Source: an uncultured Vampirovibrio sp. (lineage in GTDB: Bacteria > Cyanobacteriota > Vampirovibrionia > Gastranaerophilales > Gastranaerophilaceae). From it: DNA of 64,000 bases. The position numbers and the translations under genes were made by a program. How positions within the stretch are numbered: the stretch's first letter is position 1; the number at the start of each line of letters is the position of its first letter. Shown piece by piece: positions 57,029-64,000 of the stretch. Below the pieces are notes generated by a model that did no database searches, was not told the DNA's origin, and was given only the letters and a program-made list of their open reading frames with translations. Where the stretch lies: the NCBI GenBank assembly GCA_910577395.1, contig CAJTLG010000007.1:60558-124557 (forward strand). The letters are read 5' to 3'.

Positions 57029-59422
57029 ATGTTCATCAAAAAATATTTTGCTTTTTCATTGGTTGAAATGCTAATGGCATTGTTGGTAGTTTCATTATTA
57101 TTGGCAGCATTGGCCCCTGTAATGACACGCCGCTTTGCAGATAATGTCAATGTTTCAGCAACAGGCGGAACTGTCCCAAAAACATTCTGTGCATATGTTA
57201 ATAACGGTAACGAATTACTTGTTAAGGATACGGAAACCGAAGGCTGCATAGTGCCGGATAATACATATTCAATGAATGTCATTATGGCATCAGGCGGAGG
57301 CGGCGGGGCCGGGGCCGTTGACAGCATTATGGCAAATAATGCGGTATTTTTATCAAACACGGCATCCACGGGGGCCGCAAACAACGCAACCTATGAAGAG
57401 GTTATCCAAAGCTTTGATAAAAGCTATAAGGATTTTAAAGTTACAATGACATCAGGCGGTGGTGGCTCGGGAGGAGGAAATTACGGTGAGGCAAAGCTTG
57501 GCAGACCTGAAAAACAACAGGATTGTGAGCCTTTTGGAGTATACATAAGTGCAGAGCACAATGGCGGAAACGCAATATGTGTATCAAAATATAACCCCGG
57601 TGAAAACCGTGACGGAAGCCCTAATAGTAATATATCAGGCGTAACAAATGTACCTGTAGGAACAAAATGTACAAGCGGGAACTGCTGTTGGTATGGCAAC
57701 AATAATTCAAATTATCAAACTGCAGCAAATGGATGCGATGCAGCAAACGGTGGATATAGCGGTTGTTATAGAACAGTCTGTCAATGGAATGCAGCAAAAA
57801 CTATTTGTTCTAACTGGAAACCGATTAACGGACATAGTGAAATTACCGGAAGATTACCAAATTTGTCCGAAGCTGATACTTGGATAACACATATAACCAA
57901 AATATCCATAGGAAAAGCGGCAAACGGCCTGCAGTTTTGTGACAGCAGCAAAAATCAATCTTCAGCATATTGTGCAAGCCTTGCAAATAAATGCCCCGAT
58001 TCCGGTGCAACTATTGCTAACACATGTTTTCCACAAAACATATGGATAGATTATATGTATCAGGAAGGACATTATGGTTATGTGACCCTTGGAGGCGGCA
58101 TATTAAAAAGAACAGGACATTATTATACTTATGCAGACGGCGTCCGTTGTGCACTTGACAAGACTTTTATTTTCAATCCGCATCAAGGCGGGGCGGGTTC
58201 ATCAGGCAGTACTATTGAAATATCAATACCTGATAACATTATCACCCTTGCAAATGCAAATAATAACGCAAAAATAAGAACCCTTGCAGGATACGGTGGA
58301 AAAGGCAGCGTAAAAGAAACTGCAGTCAAAGGAACAGACGGCTCATCAAGCTGGATTGGAGTGTATGACGGCAGCAATCTGCTATGGGCATTATTATTAC
58401 CGGGCGGAAATGCCGGCACAGGGGCTTCAAAAACCGCTGCAGGGGCAAATGCTAGTGAAACATCAAACATTTGTACATATTACGATTCGACAAATTCTAA
58501 ATATAACAACCCAAGCGGAGTTAACATAGAATGCAATAAAATCCCTGCCGTAACATCATTTACAAGAGGGACAGTTTCAATCCAAGGCACCACCTGCACC
58601 TATGAAAGTGAAGATAATAAAGCAGTATGTAATGACGGCACAAGCGGGCAAGGAGGTAAAATAAATATTACATATAAAAAATTCTATCCGGGTATTGGCG
58701 GTGGGGGCGGAGCCGCAGGCACTGTGGCACACTTTAAAAACATTCAGGTACGCCCAAAGGATTTAATTAAAGTAACCGCAGGTCATGGCGGTAAAGGCGG
58801 AAATATTAGTAATAACGGCGATAATGGCGGTGACAGTATTATTGAAATATCAAGGGAAGGAAAAACCGTTTCAAAATATGAAATAGTAGGCGGAGGAGGA
58901 GGAATTACCGCAAAACAGGCAGATATCATAAATAATAAACCTGCCGAAATTTCAAAACCCGGCACTCAAAGCGGTTTAACCGGTGCCACAAAAGGTAAAT
59001 TATCGTCAAATGATGAATATTATCCAAAAAACAGTGCTGACACCATAGGGACTGCAGGCATCTTTAGCACTAATCTGCAAACAAGTGCAGGAGGAAACGG
59101 CGGCACCAACCCTAAAATTTCACCCCTTACAGCAACTGACGGCGATATCAACGGAGTACCATGCGGAGGTTTAAACACACAATCAGTTATTGTAAATGAA
59201 GACACAACCTGGACTTGTAATAATACCTCAAACATACCGTTCAGCCTTTCAAGGATTTTAGCAGACAGCTCTTTTAACAATGATATTATATCAAACCTTG
59301 CGGCAGGCTCTACAGGCGGAGGTGGCGGCGGGTGGAAATATGATGCATCACCTCAAGCCTCGGGCGGTGCAAAAGGTATGGGAGGATATGTATTTATATA
59401 TTTTGGGAAATGGGGTGGATGA
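57029..59422 (+). CDS. Large glycine-rich prepilin-like protein
   Basis: 797 aa from the ATG at 57029 (AAAGGAAAGA upstream). The leader is only MFIKKYFA; cleavage before FSLVEMLMALLVVSLLLAAL. The mature protein has Gly-rich stretches (ASGGGGGAGAVDS near 92, SGGGGSGGGNYG, GIGGGGGAAGT, GGGGGI, GGGGGGW) alternating with Cys-rich beta domains; one holds NTCFPQNIW...GVRC (~330-370), the domain whose relics lie at 50.4 and 60.0 kb. The end is GGYVFIYFGKWGG. Likely a PilD-processed surface fibre or pseudopilin-anchored adhesin. An XRE gene is divergent. TTTACA-15-TATAAT (56935-56961) is a possible promoter. Confidence 0.82.
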   Translation: MFIKKYFAFSLVEMLMALLVVSLLLAALAPVMTRRFADNVNVSATGGTVPKTFCAYVNNGNELLVKDTETEGCIVPDNTYSMNVIMASGGGGGAGAVDSIMANNAVFLSNTASTGAANNATYEEVIQSFDKSYKDFKVTMTSGGGGSGGGNYGEAKLGRPEKQQDCEPFGVYISAEHNGGNAICVSKYNPGENRDGSPNSNISGVTNVPVGTKCTSGNCCWYGNNNSNYQTAANGCDAANGGYSGCYRTVCQWNAAKTICSNWKPINGHSEITGRLPNLSEADTWITHITKISIGKAANGLQFCDSSKNQSSAYCASLANKCPDSGATIANTCFPQNIWIDYMYQEGHYGYVTLGGGILKRTGHYYTYADGVRCALDKTFIFNPHQGGAGSSGSTIEISIPDNIITLANANNNAKIRTLAGYGGKGSVKETAVKGTDGSSSWIGVYDGSNLLWALLLPGGNAGTGASKTAAGANASETSNICTYYDSTNSKYNNPSGVNIECNKIPAVTSFTRGTVSIQGTTCTYESEDNKAVCNDGTSGQGGKINITYKKFYPGIGGGGGAAGTVAHFKNIQVRPKDLIKVTAGHGGKGGNISNNGDNGGDSIIEISREGKTVSKYEIVGGGGGITAKQADIINNKPAEISKPGTQSGLTGATKGKLSSNDEYYPKNSADTIGTAGIFSTNLQTSAGGNGGTNPKISPLTATDGDINGVPCGGLNTQSVIVNEDTTWTCNNTSNIPFSLSRILADSSFNNDIISNLAAGSTGGGGGGWKYDASPQASGGAKGMGGYVFIYFGKWGG

Positions 59423-59530
59423 ACATGGTACAGCCTTCGTCCTTTAATGCTCCGGTCGCAAACTCATCTTTTGCTCCTTGGGAACACCGGCTTGCACAAA
59501 TTTTAGATAAACGATTGAACAACTTTTCAG

Positions 59531-59558
59531 GGCGCGTTTAGTAACCTTCGCGCCTCTT
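59531..59558 (+). terminator. Terminator of the large prepilin-like gene
   Basis: GGCGCG (59531-59536) pairs with CGCGCC (59549-59554), then TCTTTT. Same context as the terminator at 21077 after the other prepilin-like gene. Confidence 0.7.
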
Positions 59559-59618
59559 TTCTTACTTCAATAATTTATATGGTCCAATTTTCAGCGCATT
59601 TATGATTTTAACAATGTC

Positions 59619-59644
59619 ACCCTGAATTTATTTCAGGGTCTTTT
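59619..59644 (+). terminator. Second terminator-like hairpin
   Basis: ACCCTGAA-TTTAT-TTCAGGGT followed by CTTTT. The phrase GTCACCCTGAA occurs again at 63879 inside the third prepilin-like gene. Confidence 0.65.
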
Positions 59645-59937
59645 AACTGTCATAAGGTATCGTGTCGTGTTATATACCTGATATCATAATGCACTTTGCT
59701 GTAAATATCTAATTATGATAAAAAAATTCATACTCTATCCAAAAGATATAATAAACGATGTTTTATGTTATATTAAATTATAAAATTACCAAAGAGTGTT
59801 AAAATTTAAGGGTTTTAACAGATTGGTATTTTCAAATCGTCAGGCAATGCCATAAAAATGGTAAATATTTTACGCAGTACGTAAATACCGTTTGAAGAGT
59901 GTTTATGCTATCAAACCAAATAATTGCCCCATATTGA

Positions 59938-60225
59938 CACAGCACAAGCACACTCAGTGTCCTACAGCTATGTAACTGGTCAGACAAGGCAAGTACCGGT
60001 GCCCCACGGTGCTACACCCAGTACAGCCCGGGTTTGTGTAAGGGCGCCGCACCCGGCACAGATTGGGCTAACAACTGCTACCCGAAAAATATATGGTCAG
60101 GTACGCGGTCAGGCAGCAGCTACTGGGATGCCTGGTTAGATAACGGGAGCATGGGTTTGCGCACAGGCTCACCTTTACCCGTTACTCTTGCCTTTGGGGT
60201 GCGCTTGCTGTGTCACTGGATTTGA
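59938..60225 (+). pseudogene. Relic of a prepilin-type Cys/IWSGT domain (cassette 2)
   Basis: A 95-codon open stretch without a start; an in-frame TGA precedes it. It contains CNWSDK, CYTQYSPGLCKGAAPGTDW, NNCYPKNIWSGTRSGSSY and PLPVTLAFGVR. It aligns in order with cassette 1 at 50450 and with the cysteine domain of the 797-aa protein. The 5' end, including any FSLVEM leader, is missing. GC-rich compared with the flanks. Confidence 0.55.
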
Positions 60226-60266
60226 AAAGAATGTTATACTGCACCAAGTTCAATTAGTTCAGGATT

Positions 60267-61100
60267 TTAGCTCATCAGCGAAATTACGTTCTGCAAAAGC
60301 TCTTTATAGCTTGAAATCAGCTTGTTTGATAGCTCTAATTGCATTTTTGCCTGTTGATAATAAGATATATTCCCCTTAAAATCAACGTTAGAAAGCTCCA
60401 TGAGCCCGCTTCTTATTTCACCGCGCCCCATTACAGGTTTACCGGATTCTTCGGTTTCAACAAACTGCCCGGGCTTATATTCATACAGCCCCTCGGGGTT
60501 ATGAAAATTCATAACAGAAAGCTTATATAATGGTGTCATGTCCTTACCGTTATTGGCTTTCCCGTATAAAATACCGTCTTCTTTTATTTCATATTCATCA
60601 TACTTGCCAAGGAACTTGCCGTTATCAGGGTCAATCCACAATTTTATTTCAGTTGTCGGAATTGAAAGCGCGCCCCCCTCAGAAAGATTTCTATCAAAAT
60701 CTTCCTGGCTTAAAGACCTTGTCCCGCTTACAATTTCGCCTTTATCATTCATTATATAACCTTGCACCTTTGACCCGTCAGTTGCTTTATAAATACCTTC
60801 AGCATCAAATTTAAATTCGCCAAGGCGCGTATAGGCAAGCCTTCCTTCGTCATTTCTTACAACAAAATATCCTGTACCTTCTAAAAACACATTTTCATCT
60901 GATGTACCCGGTGTTGCCTTGCCTTGTGTTGTCTTTTTCATATAACAATCACTGTATGTACTGTCTAAAAAGGTTTTGAACGTGATTTTATTTTCTCTGT
61001 ACCCGGGCGTATAAATATTCACCATGTTTTCAGCAACAGCGTCCATCCACTCTTTTGTTGCCTTTTGGGTATTTAGCGCGTTAACATAAGAATCATTCAT
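60267..61100 (-). CDS. Flagellar rod/hook protein (FlgF/FlgG/FlgE-like)
   Basis: 277 aa. N-terminal flg_bb_rod-like helix (YVNALNTQKATKEWMDAVAENMVNIYTPGYRE) and C-terminal helix (GLMELSNVDFKGNISYYQQAKMQLELSNKLISSYKELLQ), shown here only in part, pair in the axial core; LEGTGYFVVRNDEGRLAYTRLGEF is the hook/rod domain signature. The first helix has the usual N-P-G-Y replaced by T-P-G-Y. Which rod or hook subunit it is cannot be settled. Overlaps the FliK-like gene by eight bases. Confidence 0.85.
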   Translation of the reverse strand: MNDSYVNALNTQKATKEWMDAVAENMVNIYTPGYRENKITFKTFLDSTYSDCYMKKTTQGKATPGTSDENVFLEGTGYFVVRNDEGRLAYTRLGEFKFDAEGIYKATDGSKVQGYIMNDKGEIVSGTRSLSQEDFDRNLSEGGALSIPTTEIKLWIDPDNGKFLGKYDEYEIKEDGILYGKANNGKDMTPLYKLSVMNFHNPEGLYEYKPGQFVETEESGKPVMGRGEIRSGLMELSNVDFKGNISYYQQAKMQLELSNKLISSYKELLQNVISLMS

Positions 61101-61749
61101 TATTTTTCTCCTTGTTTTGCTGCCCGTTTTCCCTTTGCCTTTGCTGTTTATAGCTTAAATTCGCATAGGGAATATTTTGCTCTTCAAATCTTTGTTTGAG
61201 GTACGGAATATTATTTTTTAAATATTCTTCAGCTATCTTGTCACCCGGAAAGAACCTGGCATCTACCTTTCCGTCATTTGAAAGTTTTAAAATAACCGTT
61301 ATATTGTTATCAAAATCAAGCCTGACAGCCTTTTTGGTTTCATTTGCGCGCGAAAGCATAGCAGATAGTGTCTTTGAAACTTCTATATTTTTATAACTGC
61401 CCGTATCTACTATATTTCCGTTGTTTTGTACGTTGTAATTTACAACGCCGCCTTGATTTAGCAAATTTATAAAAAACATGGCATCGGTCTTTTCGATATT
61501 GATACACTCTAAATTTACACTTTCACCAATATCAAACTCAGCCAAAATATCATCTATGTTAAATTCTTCCGCCCCAAGGCTTTCACCTTTTAAAATTTGC
61601 TCCAATTGGGATTTAAAAGACCCTTCCGGAGTCTGCAGGGCTGTATTCTGCCCCCCGTCATTATTTTCAGCCAACGCAGAATAACTAACGGCCGCCTTGA
61701 GTCCGCTAAATTCTTTTGTATTTTGAAATGTCTGATTGTCTACATTCAT
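61093..61749 (-). CDS. FliK-like hook-length control protein (short)
   Basis: 218 aa, shorter than typical FliK (~400). The C-terminal part (~140-205: VRLDFDNNITVILKLSNDGK, VDARFFPGDKIAEEYLKNNI) resembles the FliK C-terminal domain L-x-P...V-x-L-x...V-x-F-x-x...L-x-x-x-L-x-x-L. Position between fliJ and a rod/hook gene supports this. The N-terminal half is low in recognisable features. Medium certainty. Confidence 0.6.
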   Translation of the reverse strand: MNVDNQTFQNTKEFSGLKAAVSYSALAENNDGGQNTALQTPEGSFKSQLEQILKGESLGAEEFNIDDILAEFDIGESVNLECINIEKTDAMFFINLLNQGGVVNYNVQNNGNIVDTGSYKNIEVSKTLSAMLSRANETKKAVRLDFDNNITVILKLSNDGKVDARFFPGDKIAEEYLKNNIPYLKQRFEEQNIPYANLSYKQQRQRENGQQNKEKNNE

Positions 61750-61751
61750 TA

Positions 61752-62237
61752 TTATTCCCTGGCTTGTTTCAAGCTTTCAATTTCAGCCTCGGCCGCTTCT
61801 TCCCTTGTGCGCATAAAATGTTTTTGCGAGCCTATTTCATTAAGTGTTTTTAGTTCAAGCATTTTTTGTTCATACAAATATTCTTCTTTTTTATGCTCCT
61901 TATGCTTTTCTAAAACATCAACTTCCTTTTCCCTTTCACGCAGGATTTCTTCTTCCTTTCTTAAGGCCTCAAGGGCTTCCTGTCTTTTGCTTTCAAGCTT
62001 TTCACCAATTTCATACAGATGTTTTAAAAATTTATCAAAGCCGTCATACATTCTGGGGTCGGATTTTCGCATGTTTATTCTGGTATTTTGAATATTTGCA
62101 TTGTTTTCTTTTATTAAATTTTCAATTCTTACTACTTCCTTTTGACATTCCTGCACAACAGCAAGCTGCTCTTCTTTTTTTCTAATCCTTATTTCTAAGA
62201 ATTTTTGCAGTCGGTAGTTAAAAGGCATAATATTCAT
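61752..62237 (-). CDS. fliJ: Flagellar export chaperone-like FliJ
   Basis: 161 aa, almost wholly coiled coil with dense charge (e.g. EEEILREREKEVDVLEKHKE). N-terminal FNYRLQKFLEIRIRKKEEQL is typical of FliJ, the stalk-like ATPase partner of the flagellar export apparatus. First gene of the fliJ-fliK-like-rod/hook run; a two-base gap follows. FliI is not adjacent in this window. Confidence 0.8.
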   Translation of the reverse strand: MNIMPFNYRLQKFLEIRIRKKEEQLAVVQECQKEVVRIENLIKENNANIQNTRINMRKSDPRMYDGFDKFLKHLYEIGEKLESKRQEALEALRKEEEILREREKEVDVLEKHKEHKKEEYLYEQKMLELKTLNEIGSQKHFMRTREEAAEAEIESLKQARE

Positions 62238-62404
62238 TATACGATGTTTTGCACTTATAATTTAATGAAAGCGGAACAAAAGTCAAAAAAATCCTTCTTT
62301 TATATTAGATATGTTAATTTTTATTAACATTACCCTTAAAAACCTAAAGAATACACCATAAAATGCCGAAAACCATTTTATAAAGGTAAAGAAACGAGGT
62401 AAAC

Positions 62405-62569
62405 ATGCTTGAGGTATTAAGTTTAACAGCCTTTGCGGGCGTTTGCTATCTGCTTTTAATAGCTATACCTTCACTTGTAGAAAAAATTACAAGTGCGGAA
62501 TTTAAAAAATCCTATGGCAGATTTTTGGCAAAAACAGACCTGTTTTCTTACGGAAAATCTTATTTCTAA
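62405..62569 (+). CDS. Small membrane protein, 54 aa
   Basis: MLEVLSLTAFAGVCYLLLIA is one N-terminal membrane segment; the remainder is basic (FKKSYGRFLAKTDLFSYGKS). No family recognised. GAGGT lies four bases before the ATG. It lies between the flagellar genes and an exported protein gene. Confidence 0.55.
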   Translation: MLEVLSLTAFAGVCYLLLIAIPSLVEKITSAEFKKSYGRFLAKTDLFSYGKSYF

Positions 62570-62588
62570 ATCATGCTAAAATTTTAGT

Positions 62589-63188
62589 ATGAAACCAAAT
62601 GACATAAAATCAGCATTATTATATATATTGTTTTTAATTTCATCGCTTATTATACCCTCTTTTGCATATGAAGAGGAATTATTCGGCGATGAAATTTTTA
62701 TTGAACCTGAAGAATTAAAATTAAATCTTGATAAAACCTTACCTGAAAGTTATATACAAAAAACAGAAAAAGAACCTACAGGGCTTGAATTTCACAGGGC
62801 AGGCATTTCCATATTTTCAAACTCTTCAAAAAGCTTGAATGATTATATGGTAGAAGATTACAAATCAACTACAGGGGCAGTTATAAACCCTGACGGCAGA
62901 TTTTCTATATCAGGCGGAATGGAAGTAAAATACCAAAACCCAAATGCCAGTATTAATTCTAAAAAACTCTACCTTACCCCATGTTTAAGGTTGGGTGATG
63001 ATGTATTTTTCACCATTTCAAACAAATTTAATCAGGATTCTAAAATTTATGAAAATGAATTCGGTCTTAAATATTCGCCAAAATTCCTTCAAAACAGCTC
63101 TTTTAATGTTACTGCGGGCGCAGTTTTTGATGAAGAAACCATAAAATCCCAAAAGCTTGAATTCTCAACTGATTTGTTTATTTTTTAG
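62589..63188 (+). CDS. Exported hypothetical protein, beta-rich
   Basis: 199 aa with a signal peptide (~1-26, IIPSFA). Residues 80-199 alternate hydrophobic/polar in the manner of an outer-membrane beta-barrel fragment (RFSISGGMEVKYQNP, YLTPCLRLGDDVFFTISNKF, EFSTDLFIF with a terminal F). A barrel role is inferred, not recognised. TAAAAT (62577-62582) is six bases before the ATG with no Shine-Dalgarno. Confidence 0.65.
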   Translation: MKPNDIKSALLYILFLISSLIIPSFAYEEELFGDEIFIEPEELKLNLDKTLPESYIQKTEKEPTGLEFHRAGISIFSNSSKSLNDYMVEDYKSTTGAVINPDGRFSISGGMEVKYQNPNASINSKKLYLTPCLRLGDDVFFTISNKFNQDSKIYENEFGLKYSPKFLQNSSFNVTAGAVFDEETIKSQKLEFSTDLFIF

Positions 63189-63334
63189 GGCTTTAAAAAT
63201 TAAATTTAGTTGTTAATCTTATTGGCCGTATATTTACCAAATATAGACCAAATTTTAAGCTACGATATAATACAATCAAAAGAAAGGAATTAAAAATAAA
63301 CACTAATAAACTTATACAAACAAGATTAAACGCT

Positions 63335-63448
63335 ATGGAAGAAGACCTTAAACAAATCCTTGAGCTGTTTTTATCCGTTTATGCAGAAAAAGAATTCCTC
63401 TCCCGTTTGCTTTTTATGAAAGAAAAAGAAGAGAACAACAAAAAGTAA
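63335..63448 (+). CDS. Small hypothetical helical peptide, start uncertain
   Basis: 37 aa from ATG 63335: MEEDLKQILELFLSVYAEKE and a lysine-rich end. The reading frame stays open upstream to an ATA at 63296, seven bases after AAAGGA (63283-63288), whereas the ATG has no ribosome site; a 50-aa form with an AUA start is possible. It precedes an XRE gene on the other strand, as two other small ORFs do. Confidence 0.4.
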   Translation: MEEDLKQILELFLSVYAEKEFLSRLLFMKEKEENNKK

Positions 63449-63462
63449 CTTTATTTTTTCTT

Positions 63463-63714
63463 TCAGTACAAATCTGAATATTTAAACTCAAAATTTTCTA
63501 AAAGTTTTGCAGGTGGGATTTCAAGTGCATTTGCTATCTTTATAAGAGTGGTAAATTTTAAATCCACAAGTCCGTTTTCAACACGGCTAAGCGTCGCGGA
63601 TGTAATCAAACAATCATTAAAGGCAAAACTGTTTAAGGATTTATTTTTTTCAAGTCGCAGTTTTTTTATCCTTTTGCCTATTAATTTCAGTAGTTTTTTA
63701 TCCTGCTGTTGCAT
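63463..63714 (-). CDS. Small XRE-family HTH regulator facing a prepilin-like gene
   Basis: 83 aa: LIGKRIKKLRLEKNKSLNSF, ITSATLSRVENGLVDLKFTT, NALEIPPAKLLENF. Minimal Cro/C1 repressor. -10 TAGAAT (minus strand, 63722-63727) is seven bases before the ATG, with no Shine-Dalgarno, so leaderless. TTACACACGTGTAA palindrome at 63750-63763. Divergent from the partial prepilin-like gene at 63826. Confidence 0.85.
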   Translation of the reverse strand: MQQQDKKLLKLIGKRIKKLRLEKNKSLNSFAFNDCLITSATLSRVENGLVDLKFTTLIKIANALEIPPAKLLENFEFKYSDLY

Positions 63715-63749
63715 ACATGTAATTCTAGTGCTATCATAAGATTATTCCA

Positions 63750-63763
63750 TTACACACGTGTAA
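63750..63763. promoter_or_regulatory. Palindromic operator candidate
   Basis: TTACACACGTGTAA, six-base arms with a two-base centre, just upstream of the predicted -35 of the XRE gene and 63 bases before the prepilin-like ATG. Confidence 0.5.
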
Positions 63764-63825
63764 CACCACATGGCTAATATTCAATAACCATATATATTAT
63801 AGGCAAATATTAAGGAGAATAATTT

Positions 63826-64000
63826 ATGATAAATAAATCCGCCATTGCAAGCAAAGTGAAACAATCCGAAAACTCTTGTCACCCTGAATATGGTTCTCTT
63901 GAAGTTGAAGGATATTTGTATAAGAAGGGTGTTAAAGAGGAGCGTAAGCGACGGGACTGCCTTCGTTACAAATATCCGAAACGAAAAGAGAAGGAATTTG
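63826..64000 (+). CDS. Start of a third prepilin-like gene with the repeat-encoded leader (partial)
   Basis: ATG at 63826 with AAGGAG (63812-63817) upstream; open to the window end (58 codons). The N-terminus MINKSAIASKVKQSENSCHP is followed by the repeat-encoded EGYLYKKGVKEERKRRDC and LRYKYPKRKEKEF. In the gene at 19738 the same peptide is followed within a few residues by A|FSLVEM, so a prepilin signature just past the edge is expected but not seen. Confidence 0.6.
   Translation, partial: MINKSAIASKVKQSENSCHPEYGSLEVEGYLYKKGVKEERKRRDCLRYKYPKRKEKEF
63893..63993. repeat. In-frame palindromic element, copy C
   Basis: Arms GTTCTCTT / AAAAGAGAA (outer), ATATTTGTA (63912-63920) / TACAAATAT (63967-63975), GAAGG / CCTTC. 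The 64-bp core differs from A and from B at two bases each. Confidence 0.85.

Larger units (their letters stand above)
59423..60266. other. 844-bp region with terminators and a second gene relic
   Basis: Starts with the 3' flank of the prepilin-like gene, including two terminators (59531-59558 and 59619-59644). Bases 59791-59820 resemble 50299-50329, and the GC-rich relic 59938-60225 follows. No intact gene was found. Confidence 0.6.

Noticed and set aside
59619..59644. ACCCTGAA/TTCAGGGT as a REP element family
   Set aside because: Only one full hairpin is seen in the window; the second match at 63879 is a half site, so it is kept as a terminator.
59924..60139. Alternative frame over cassette 2 (71 codons)
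   Set aside because: The other frame carries the recognisable CYPKNIWSGT...VTLAFGVR pattern shared with cassette 1; this frame has no such support.
50450..60225. Diversity-generating retroelement (template/variable repeat) explanation for the IWSGT cassettes
   Set aside because: No reverse transcriptase or accessory gene in the window, and the cassettes differ at all base types, not mainly at adenines.

Overview
The window is AT-rich, compact bacterial DNA with short gaps, frequent 1-13 nt gene overlaps and operons on both strands. The gene set suggests a diderm, non-photosynthetic relative of the Cyanobacteria (Vampirovibrionia/Melainabacteria, most likely a gut-type Gastranaerophilales). 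This is an inference from: an SLH-domain, cysteine-rich surface protein; prepilin-like proteins whose N-terminus reads FSLVEMLMALLV; a group-3 (SigB/F/G-type) sigma factor overlapping the prepilin peptidase gene; flagellar genes; fermentative nitrogen and nucleotide metabolism; and many stand-alone small HTH regulators. No rRNA, tRNA, transposase, integrase, CRISPR array or reverse transcriptase was seen.

Layout. 1-14.7 kb: the 5' part of an alpha-glucan phosphorylase, cysK, a frameshifted CheR-like gene, a TPR-TPR-diguanylate cyclase operon, a dicarboxylate symporter-rlmH-pyrimidine phosphorylase run, a membrane/spermidine-synthase-like protein and metG. 14.7-26.7 kb: sigma factor-pilD, fusA, a Gly-rich prepilin-like gene facing a small HTH gene, rimM-trmD, typA and hypothetical proteins. 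26.7-36.7 kb: glyA and a WecA/TagO-type transferase, a 162-bp palindrome, regulators, a SpoIID-like protein, HU, infC (ATT start), a sugar transporter, a protein built of repeated HTH-like segments and a possible antisense RNA/small ORF pair. 36.7-47.6 kb: a three-polypeptide ferredoxin-bearing glutamate synthase, SpoIID-murJ-tsaC and enolase. 47.7-56.9 kb: the SLH protein, a CNNM/CorC-type protein, prmC, gltD, a HAD phosphatase and ispF. 56.9-64 kb: a 797-aa prepilin-like protein, gene relics, a fliJ-fliK-rod/hook gene set, small exported proteins and the start of a third prepilin-like gene.

Main points for follow-up. (1) A ~100-bp palindromic element occurs three times, always in the same open frame; two copies form the leader of prepilin-like proteins, and one copy is a free 32-codon ORF. 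This resembles in-frame palindromic elements of Rickettsia. (2) All three prepilin-like genes are divergently paired with a stand-alone small HTH regulator. (3) Two GC-rich orphan cassettes at 50.4 and 60.0 kb are relics of the cysteine/IWSGT domain of such proteins. (4) At least eleven genes have a -10 box 6-8 nt before the start codon and no Shine-Dalgarno sequence, so leaderless mRNAs look common here. (5) Several unrelated hypothetical proteins share a short N-terminal F-x-G tag. (6) A small promoter-to-terminator RNA overlaps an opposite-strand mini-ORF that has a perfect 12-nt Shine-Dalgarno. All names are from reading motifs by eye; no database search was run.
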